Below are positions 7,362 to 13,384 of a stretch of 15,015 nt of DNA, one piece after another (the stretch's first letter is position 1; every line of letters begins with the position of its first letter). This DNA is from Clostridia bacterium (GTDB taxonomy: Bacteria; Bacillota_A; Clostridia; Oscillospirales; Acutalibacteraceae): assembly GCA_017549665.1 (NCBI GenBank), contig JAFYUD010000006.1:1-15015 (forward strand), in the 5' to 3' direction. The notes beneath the pieces are model-generated. The model had not been told where the DNA came from and searched no databases. It saw nothing but the letters and a program-made list of their open reading frames with translations. Both the position numbers and the translations under genes were made by a program.

Positions 7362-8423
7362 ATGGCAAAATTAAGAGTTGCACTTATCGGTAACGGCGGT
7401 ATCTGCCGTGGCTGCCACGTTAACAATTATTATGAAGACGACAGAGTTGAGGTTGTTGCTTTCTGCGATATCATTGAAGAAAGAGCAATTGCGCTCAGGG
7501 ATAAATATTATCCCGACGCAGCTGTTTATACAGACTACAAAGAGCTTCTTAAGGACGAGAGCATCGATGCAGTCGATATCTGCACACCTAACTATCTCCA
7601 TTCAATAATTGCGGTTGATGCATTCAAGGCAGGCAAGCACGTATTATGCGAAAAGCCCGATGCCATTGACGTTACAGAGGTTCTCAAAATGAAAAATGCC
7701 GCCGACGAGGCAGGCAAGGTGCTTATGGTTATAAGAAACAACCGTTTTGCCACAGCATCACAGTATGCAAAGAAGTTTGTTGAAGCAGGCAGAATGGGCG
7801 AAATCTATTGCGGACGCTGCGGCTGGCAGAGACGCAGAGGTATCCCCGGCAAAGGCGGCTGGTTCACAACAAAGGCACAGTCGGGCGGCGGTCCTCTTAT
7901 CGACCTCGGCGTTCATATGATTGACCTTGCGGTATGGCTTATGGGCAACCCCACACCCGTTGCGGTAAGTGCAAACACATACACCAAGTTTGCAGATAAC
8001 GATACAAGCGATTCGGTTAACTCAAAGTTCGGCGACGCAAAATCCGAGGGCACTTTTGACGTTGAAGACCTTGCAATGGGCATGATACGTTTTGATAACG
8101 GTGCCGTTCTTCAGATAGAATTCAGCTGGGCTTCAAACATCAAATCCGAAAACCGTTTTGTTGAGCTGCGCGGAACAAAGGCAGGTCTCAAATGGAAAGA
8201 AAACGAGGTTGAATTCTTCACAGAAGAAGACGGTCAGCTTCTTGATATCATTCCCGCAGGCAATATGGACGGAAACGGACACAAGAAGAATATCAAGAAC
8301 TTCGTTGACGTTCTCACAGAAGGCGCAGAACCTGTTTTCAAGCCCTCACAGGGTGTTGATATGATTAAAATCCTCTGCGCAATATATGAATCTGCTGAAA
8401 AAGGCAGAGAGGTTATTCTTTAA
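7362..8423 (+). CDS. Gfo/Idh/MocA-family NAD(P)-dependent oxidoreductase
   Basis: 353 residues from ATG at 7362, chosen because AAAGGAG (7346-7352) sits 9 bp upstream and the Rossmann strand starts at once (MAKLRVALIGNGG). An upstream in-frame TTG at 7332 has no such signal. The N-terminal domain (1-120) binds the nucleotide via GNGGICRGCH (10-19). CEKP (96-99) supplies the conserved Lys98, and GGGPLIDLGVHMID (175-188) gives the family's Asp181 and His185. The C-terminal half is the alpha/beta substrate domain. Family members oxidise or reduce sugars, inositols and related polyols; the substrate cannot be read from sequence. It is a single-gene unit with its own promoter and terminator. It is richer in GC-ending codons (GGC, GAC, ATC) than its neighbours, pointing to high expression or different ancestry. 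Confidence 0.93.
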   Translation: MAKLRVALIGNGGICRGCHVNNYYEDDRVEVVAFCDIIEERAIALRDKYYPDAAVYTDYKELLKDESIDAVDICTPNYLHSIIAVDAFKAGKHVLCEKPDAIDVTEVLKMKNAADEAGKVLMVIRNNRFATASQYAKKFVEAGRMGEIYCGRCGWQRRRGIPGKGGWFTTKAQSGGGPLIDLGVHMIDLAVWLMGNPTPVAVSANTYTKFADNDTSDSVNSKFGDAKSEGTFDVEDLAMGMIRFDNGAVLQIEFSWASNIKSENRFVELRGTKAGLKWKENEVEFFTEEDGQLLDIIPAGNMDGNGHKKNIKNFVDVLTEGAEPVFKPSQGVDMIKILCAIYESAEKGREVIL

Positions 8424-8439
8424 TCCAAATACATATTTC

Positions 8440-8476
8440 AAAAAGCAGGCTGTTCGTTTGAACCGCCTGCTTTTTG
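8440..8476. terminator. Strong bidirectional terminator
   Basis: AAAAAGCAGGC (8440-8450) pairs perfectly with GCCTGCTTTTT (8465-8475), with an extra GTTC/GAAC stem inside the loop (8452-8455, 8460-8463). A and T tracts flank the GC stem on both strands. It lies 16 bp after the oxidoreductase stop and could also stop minus-strand readthrough from the ABC operon. Confidence 0.9.
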
Positions 8477-8709
8477 TATGTATTCCGATTGTCTTAATCC
8501 GAAACCGTATTACATCTCATCATAGAATTCATTTCTTTAGTGTATTGTGATAATTTCATACTCTTTCTACACATAAAAAACAATGAATATATTTTCCGTG
8601 TCAGTAATACCGAAGGATTTATCCCACAAAGAAAAATTAAATTAGATTTTATATATTTTATTATCTCAAAAACGCTTTTGAGGTCAAAAAATATTCTGCT
8701 GCCATTGAA

Positions 8710-10512
8710 TCAGGAAAACTGTGAATTGTAGAGCGTACTGTAAAATCCTCCGCAATTTATAAGCTCATCGTGAGTACCTTGTTCTGTAATTTCTCCGTCT
8801 CTGACCACAAGAATCGTATCAGCATTCTGAATTGTCGAAAGACGGTGAGCGATAACAAAGCATGTTCTCCCCTTCATAAGTTCATTCATGGCTTCCTGAA
8901 TCTGAATTTCCGTTCTTGAATCTACGTTTGAGGTTGCTTCATCGAGAATCAGCATAGGTGTATCTGAAAGAAACGCACGGGCAATGGTTATAAGTTGACG
9001 TTGTCCTTTTGAAATGTTAACACCGTCATCGGAAAGCACTGTATTATACCCTTCGGGCAGACTTTCGATATACGAATCAATTCTCGCTGCTTTAGCTGCG
9101 GCTTTCACCTGCTCCATTGTTGCGTTTTCTCTTCCATAGACAATATTATCATAGACCGTACCGTAAAAAAGCCATGTATCCTGCAAAACCATTGTAAAAG
9201 CAAGTCTTAAATCCGAACGTTTTATTTTAAGTACGGGATTTGAATCAATTCTTATCTCGCCCGATTGCGGATCATAGAACCTCATAAGCAAGTTGATAAT
9301 CGTAGTTTTGCCTGCACCCGTAGGCCCTACTATTGCAACAGTCTGTCCTTTTGATGCAGTAACCGACACATTCTTAAGAATCGTTTTTTCAGGAGTATAA
9401 CCGAATGTTATATCATCAAGTTCTGCATATCCTTCGACTGACTTCAAATCCTTTGCATCGGGTAAATCAAGAGGCTCCGGTTCTTCGTCCAGAATTCTGA
9501 AAACACGTTCGGCGGCAGAAAATGCAGACTGAAACTCGTGAAGAATGTTTGAAAATTCATTTATAGGTCCTGCAAATTTTCGGGAATACTGAACAAACTG
9601 CGCAACACCGCCAAGAGAAATGAAAAACATTGTTCCTGCGGCAACCGCACCGCTTTGGGAGTACATATACAGAATTCCGCCGAAAATTGCCACAAATGCT
9701 ATCGAAACATTATTGATAAGATTGATGGTCGGGAACAACAATGCCGCACTGTATTCAGCGCTGTAATAAGCGTTCATTGCATCCTCATTACGCTCATTGA
9801 ACCGTTCCGAAATTACATCCTGTCTGCCGTATGCTTCGATTGTTCTTGCACCCGAAAGCATTTCCTCCGCATAACCGTTAAGTTCACCGTATTTTCTTGA
9901 CCTTGCGCTGAACAACGGTCTTACCTTTTTGGAACGGTAACGGGTAAACAGAATCGAAACGGGAACCGTAAATACAAAAATCAGAAGCATTATCTCTGAA
10001 ATCTGCCACATAAAAATCAAAGAGCCGACAACCGTATAAACGCTTGTCATTACCTGCACAAGATCGTGCGAAAGAGTGCTGTTTATTGTGTCAATATCAT
10101 ATGACAGATGGCTGATTATATCGCCCGTAGAATGTGTGTCAAAATAATTGACAGGCAAAGTGTTGAGCTTTTCAAAAAGCTCTTTTCTCATTTTATAGGT
10201 GATTTTCTGGCTCAGATGAATCATAATAACCGCCAAAACATAGGAAAGCAGTGCAGATACCGCATAACAGACTATCATTTTGATAACATTTTCCCATACA
10301 ACGGGATAATCCACGCCTGATACAGCTTCGATTGCATCAATAGCGGCACCAGAATATCTCGGTCCGAGCAAAGAAAGCTGATTTGACAGCAAGGTGAAAA
10401 TAACCGCAGGAATGAACAGATGCCACTGGCTGATCACATATCTGCCCAGCCTTATCATAATACCTTTGTTATCTCTTTTATGTACTGTTTTGTTTTCTTC
10501 CGTTTTATTCAA
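8710..10512 (-). CDS. Heterodimeric ABC exporter subunit with consensus ATPase residues
   Basis: 600 residues from TTG at 10512-10510, chosen because GGGAGG (10526-10521) lies 8 bp upstream; an ATG further downstream (codon 19) is the alternative. This overlaps the upstream subunit by 8 bp. Residues about 28-310 are a six-helix type I exporter membrane domain. The nucleotide-binding domain has Walker A GPTGAGKT (396-403), Q-loop Gln444, signature ISKGQ (500-504), Walker B LILDEATS (521-528) with catalytic Glu525, and switch His556. The signature departs from LSGGQ, whereas Walker B and His are canonical. This is the pattern of the subunit that completes the degenerate site of the partner. The pair probably exports drugs or other amphipathic compounds, under the MarR regulator of the same operon. 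Confidence 0.94.
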   Translation of the reverse strand: MNKTEENKTVHKRDNKGIMIRLGRYVISQWHLFIPAVIFTLLSNQLSLLGPRYSGAAIDAIEAVSGVDYPVVWENVIKMIVCYAVSALLSYVLAVIMIHLSQKITYKMRKELFEKLNTLPVNYFDTHSTGDIISHLSYDIDTINSTLSHDLVQVMTSVYTVVGSLIFMWQISEIMLLIFVFTVPVSILFTRYRSKKVRPLFSARSRKYGELNGYAEEMLSGARTIEAYGRQDVISERFNERNEDAMNAYYSAEYSAALLFPTINLINNVSIAFVAIFGGILYMYSQSGAVAAGTMFFISLGGVAQFVQYSRKFAGPINEFSNILHEFQSAFSAAERVFRILDEEPEPLDLPDAKDLKSVEGYAELDDITFGYTPEKTILKNVSVTASKGQTVAIVGPTGAGKTTIINLLMRFYDPQSGEIRIDSNPVLKIKRSDLRLAFTMVLQDTWLFYGTVYDNIVYGRENATMEQVKAAAKAARIDSYIESLPEGYNTVLSDDGVNISKGQRQLITIARAFLSDTPMLILDEATSNVDSRTEIQIQEAMNELMKGRTCFVIAHRLSTIQNADTILVVRDGEITEQGTHDELINCGGFYSTLYNSQFS

Positions 10513-12220
10513 CAAAGGCACCTCCCATCTGAGATTCGCTGATTTCGCGATATTCAGAACAGTTTTCGAGCAGATAATCGTGCTTACCCTGACCGATGAC
10601 AATGCCGTCATCAATCACAATAATATGGTCACAGTTTTTGACTGAGCTTACTCTTTGGGCAATGGTAATAACCGTTGACACCGACATATCTTCATCAAGC
10701 GCCTTTCTGAGATTCGCATCGGTTTTGTAATCGAGTGCAGATGACGAGTCATCGAGAATAAGTATTTCGGGTCTTGATGCGATTGCTCGTGCAATAAGAA
10801 CTCTCTGCCTCTGACCTCCCGAAAGATTTGTTCCTTTTGACGAAAGCATATGAGAATATCCGTCAGCTGTTGCGGTTATAAATTCATGTGCCTGTGCAGT
10901 CTTTGCAGCATTGATAATATCTTCTTTTGCAATATCTCTGCCGAAACGGATGTTTTCCTCGATTGTGCCTGCATAAATAAAATCATTTTGCAAAGCAACA
11001 CCGAACATTGCCGTAAGTTGCTCACGGCTGTAGGATTTGATATTTTTGCCGTTTATTCTGATTTCACCTGAGTCAGGTTCATAAAAACGCAGTAAAAGCT
11101 TTATAAAGGTTGATTTGCCACTTCCCGTCGCTCCGATAATGCCGAGTCTCTCTCCTTTTTTCAGCGAAACAGATATATTCTGAAGATTGTTCTTTTTACC
11201 CAAATAGGAAAACGATACATTGTCAAACGCGATATGTATGCCGTCATATTTTCGTGAGTCTTCGGTTATTTCAAATTTATCCGAAGTATTCAGCACTTCA
11301 GATATGCGGTTTGCTGAAGCAGCACACTTTGTATACATTACAAACATTCTTGAAAGTGACATCATCGCCATAGAAATCAGAGTGAAATACTGCATAAATG
11401 CAATAACCGTTGCAGGTGAAGATAACCCCTTATCCACTCTGATTGCCGCAACGGCAACAACGGCGGCAATGCCGAGATTCATAAGAAGAGTCATTGCGGG
11501 GTTGACTATACCGAGAATTGTACCTGCGTATCTTTCTCTTTTAGAAAGTTCGGCATTAACTTTATCATACCTGCGGTTTTCGTGCTCATTTTTTGAAAGA
11601 GCTTTGATAACCCTGATTCCCTGAACATCTTCTCTTGCAACCCTTACCATACCATCTACAGATTTCTGAACACGGCTATAAAGCGGCACCCCTTTGCGTG
11701 AAATACCGTAAACAGTTACAAAAATTATCGGCAGAGTGGCAATCATAACAAGAGCTAGAGCTTTATCCATAATCAGCGTAAGGGAAATTCCCCCGAGAAG
11801 AAGAATCGGTGCTCTGACACCCATTCTTTGCATCATACCGATGAAGTTATGAACATTATAAGTATCGGTTGTAATTCGTGATTCAAGAGACGGAATGGTG
11901 AAAGCATCTGTATCGGCAGAAGAGAGATACAGCGTTTTTTCAAAAAGGTCCTTTCGCATAGCCTTTGAGAAATTTGTTGTAACCCGTGCCGCCATCCGGT
12001 TTGCAATAATGTTTCCAAGACAGGCAACAACCGCAAAAAATATCATAACCGCACCGTAAGCGATGACCTTTCCGACATTCAGTTCTGTTATGACATTTTC
12101 GAGTATATAGGTCAGAATATACGGCAGAACAAGTTCAGCCATAGTTCCCGTTACTTTGATTGTAAAACCGACAAGCATCCGAAACCTGAACGGTCTGAGA
12201 TATAAAAATATTCTTTTCAT
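10505..12220 (-). CDS. Heterodimeric ABC exporter subunit with degenerate ATPase residues
   Basis: 571 residues; ATG at 12220 with AGGAG inside the last codons of the MarR gene, 3 bp after its stop. Residues about 1-300 are a six-helix exporter membrane domain. The nucleotide-binding domain shows Walker A GATGSGKST (363-371), Q-loop Gln410, a canonical signature LSGGQ (466-470), but Walker B LILDDSS with Asp491 where the catalytic Glu is expected, and Gln522 (TIAQR) where the switch His is expected. In characterised heterodimers such as BmrCD, LmrCD and TM287/288, one subunit has this same loss, giving one active and one degenerate ATP site. The partner is encoded directly downstream with an 8-bp overlap. 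The substrate is unknown; multidrug or toxic-metabolite efflux fits the MarR context. Confidence 0.94.
   Translation of the reverse strand: MKRIFLYLRPFRFRMLVGFTIKVTGTMAELVLPYILTYILENVITELNVGKVIAYGAVMIFFAVVACLGNIIANRMAARVTTNFSKAMRKDLFEKTLYLSSADTDAFTIPSLESRITTDTYNVHNFIGMMQRMGVRAPILLLGGISLTLIMDKALALVMIATLPIIFVTVYGISRKGVPLYSRVQKSVDGMVRVAREDVQGIRVIKALSKNEHENRRYDKVNAELSKRERYAGTILGIVNPAMTLLMNLGIAAVVAVAAIRVDKGLSSPATVIAFMQYFTLISMAMMSLSRMFVMYTKCAASANRISEVLNTSDKFEITEDSRKYDGIHIAFDNVSFSYLGKKNNLQNISVSLKKGERLGIIGATGSGKSTFIKLLLRFYEPDSGEIRINGKNIKSYSREQLTAMFGVALQNDFIYAGTIEENIRFGRDIAKEDIINAAKTAQAHEFITATADGYSHMLSSKGTNLSGGQRQRVLIARAIASRPEILILDDSSSALDYKTDANLRKALDEDMSVSTVITIAQRVSSVKNCDHIIVIDDGIVIGQGKHDYLLENCSEYREISESQMGGAFVE
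10521..10526 (-). promoter_or_regulatory. Ribosome binding site deciding a TTG start
   Basis: GGGAGG on the minus strand, inside the last codons of the upstream exporter gene, lies 8 bp before TTG at 10512. It supports translation of the second subunit by coupling at the gene overlap. Confidence 0.6.
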
Positions 12221-12223
12221 TTC

Positions 12224-12652
12224 TTACAACTCCTGAATTATCCGCTTTGCTTTTTCTTCCATACGATTTAAAACCGAATAAAATATCTCAAGTTCATCAT
12301 CGGATATTCCTTCTGTAATGCAGTTGTTCCATTCTCTTGAAACAGCTCTGACACAAGGCAGAATTCCAAGCATTTTTTCGGTCGGATAAACGAGAATCTG
12401 ACGCTTGTCTTCGGGGTTTGCGGTTCTTGTTATATATCCGTAATTTTCAAGGTGATTGAGCGTTCTTGCCACCGTGCTTTTGTTAAGGCAGATTTCACGG
12501 GTGATATCCTCCTGCGAATACCCCGGATTCTTGGAAATAATCAGAATAAATGCGTGGTGACTTGCGCAGATTCCGTCTGAAAAAAATTTCGAATTTCTGT
12601 ATGTAGCCTGACAACGGCTTATACTGTTTAACTTTTTCATTATTTTCGGCAT
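12224..12652 (-). CDS. MarR-family transcriptional regulator of the efflux operon
   Basis: 142 residues from ATG at 12652, chosen because GGAGG (12662-12658) lies 5 bp upstream. A longer in-frame start would place codons across the promoter and operator and is unlikely. The winged helix is clear: YSQEDITREICLNKSTVART (45-64) includes the helix-turn-helix, and the wing carries NPEDKRQ (79-85), the typical D-x-R motif of MarR proteins. The flanking N- and C-terminal helices would form the dimer interface. MarR proteins commonly repress their own operon and release DNA on binding a small aromatic or drug-like ligand. Its stop is 3 bp before the first exporter gene, so all three are co-transcribed. 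Tandem palindromes over the transcription start are the probable binding sites. Confidence 0.93.
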   Translation of the reverse strand: MPKIMKKLNSISRCQATYRNSKFFSDGICASHHAFILIISKNPGYSQEDITREICLNKSTVARTLNHLENYGYITRTANPEDKRQILVYPTEKMLGILPCVRAVSREWNNCITEGISDDELEIFYSVLNRMEEKAKRIIQEL

Positions 12653-12668
12653 AGCGACCTCCATATCA

Positions 12669-12697
12669 GTTGCGTATGCAACAGTTTCGTATGCAAC
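12669..12697. promoter_or_regulatory. Tandem palindromic operator for the MarR regulator
   Basis: GTTGCGTATGCAAC (12669-12682) is a palindrome with 5-bp arms. A near copy, GTTTCGTATGCAAC, lies at 12684-12697, 15 bp away. They lie between the -10 element and the ribosome binding site, covering the predicted transcription start near 12692, a position expected to block transcription. Binding by the adjacent MarR protein is inferred. Confidence 0.7.
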
Positions 12698-12698
12698 G

Positions 12699-12727
12699 AT
12701 TATACTGCAAGTGACAGGCGGTGTCAA
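12699..12727 (-). promoter_or_regulatory. Consensus sigma-A promoter of the marR-ABC operon
   Basis: On the minus strand TTGACA (12727-12722), a 17-bp spacer and TATAAT (12704-12699): exact matches to both hexamers at the optimal spacing. Such a strong promoter is normally held down by a repressor, which fits the operator just downstream. Confidence 0.92.
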
Positions 12728-12748
12728 CTTTTGGTCAACATTTTTAAA

Positions 12749-12867
12749 TTAACGGTACACACAGAAACGAACGAACCACCTGATATTTCCGCCGGGAATG
12801 CGGTTTTATCAGGTGGTTTTGCATGAAATTATGTGATTTTGCAGATACAAAACTGACTCTTCAACTC
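12749..12867. repeat. Dispersed hairpin element, copy 2 (perfect stem)
   Basis: Homologous along its length to 6862-6980. AACCACCTGATA (12774-12785) pairs perfectly with TATCAGGTGGTT (12807-12818), enclosing CCGC/GCGG (12789-12792, 12800-12803) and the loop CGGGAAT. TTTTG follows on the plus strand. It starts 22 bp behind the marR promoter. The element contains no coding sequence; it may be a terminator-like or miniature mobile repeat. Confidence 0.8.
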
Positions 12868-12922
12868 AAAAAAAAGAATCACGGCTAATTGGTTACTGGT
12901 ATCGATTAATGTGTGTCGGTTA

Positions 12923-13117
12923 TCAGAAGCCGAACATTGTGGAAAGCAAATCGCTGATTACAGCCCAAATGGGGTTCCACATAGGAGAAATAAGGGTAAG
13001 AAGATTACCGAAGATATCTCCTGCAAAATCGGGAATAATTGCTTCCATTGTAGGTGTAATATCCTTCATAACATTTGTAAGCTCCACTGAAAAAACATTT
13101 GCAAATTCGTTTAACAT
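12923..13117 (-). CDS. Possible small hydrophobic protein (64 residues)
   Basis: I do not recognise a family. The frame begins MLNEFANVFSVELTNVMKDI and ends DLLSTMFGF; it is rich in Phe, Ile, Leu and Met, with few charges and a hydrophobic second half containing two Trp (ISPMWNPIWAVI). Codon choice resembles that of the neighbouring real genes, and no other gene covers the stretch. Against it, the ribosome binding site is weak (AAAGAAGA about 8 bp upstream) and no clear promoter is visible. It could be a small membrane-active or membrane-associated peptide, or a chance frame. The overlapping plus-strand frame at 12909-13154 looks less protein-like. Confidence 0.45.
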   Translation of the reverse strand: MLNEFANVFSVELTNVMKDITPTMEAIIPDFAGDIFGNLLTLISPMWNPIWAVISDLLSTMFGF

Positions 13118-13384
13118 AATAATAATCTTCTTTAAATTTAAATTTAATTTTTGATTTTGATTTTTGTGATTTGAATTGAGTTGATTTTTATCTGTCTGAC
13201 CATAAGACGAATGAAAATAAGGTCCGGTTTGATAAAATTTAATTGTTTACAATTTGTTCATATTTTATTTCAAACCGCAGAAAACGGATGTCCGAAGACA
13301 TCCGTTTTCTGCTTGCGTATTAATTATAAAGATTTTTGAAGATTAACTCCACAAACATCGTTTCAGAATAATCAGAACACATTT
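13118..13384. other. AT-rich intergenic region with one strong hairpin
   Basis: Positions 13118-13260 are extremely AT-rich, with TTTAAATTTAAATTTAATTTTTG-like runs, and show no gene. The only structured element is the hairpin at 13277-13312. Confidence 0.6.
13277..13312. terminator. Bidirectional terminator with 16-bp perfect stem
   Basis: GCAGAAAACGGATGTC (13277-13292) pairs perfectly with 13297-13312 around a 4-base loop. On the minus strand the loop is TTCG closed by C-G, the very stable cUUCGg tetraloop. AAAA and TTTT tracts flank the GC-rich inner stem on both strands. It lies 73 bp after the stop of the right-hand LRR gene and is its likely terminator. Confidence 0.8.

Noticed and set aside
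8665..8682. CTCAAAA/TTTTGAG hairpin 28 bp after the exporter stop
   Set aside because: The stem is short and AT-rich with no T tract after it on the minus strand; the hairpin at 8440-8476 is a better terminator.
8540..8731. 63-codon plus-strand frame between the oxidoreductase and the ABC operon
   Set aside because: AT-rich noise composition, no ribosome binding site, and it overlaps the end of the exporter gene.
9655..10320. Plus-strand frames opposite the exporter genes
   Set aside because: They are antisense shadows of well-supported coding sequence, without start signals.
10513..10614. N-terminal extension of the downstream exporter subunit to an ATG at 10614
   Set aside because: The extension lies wholly inside the upstream subunit gene, lacks a ribosome binding site and resembles no exporter N-terminus; TTG at 10512 has GGGAGG at 8 bp.
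12653..12727. N-terminal extension of the MarR protein to 12727
   Set aside because: It would place codons across the -35, -10 and operator elements, and GGAGG clearly marks ATG at 12652.
6862..12867. Complete transposon bounded by the two hairpin elements
   Set aside because: No transposase or integrase lies between the copies, they are in the same orientation, and no target-site duplication could be recognised.
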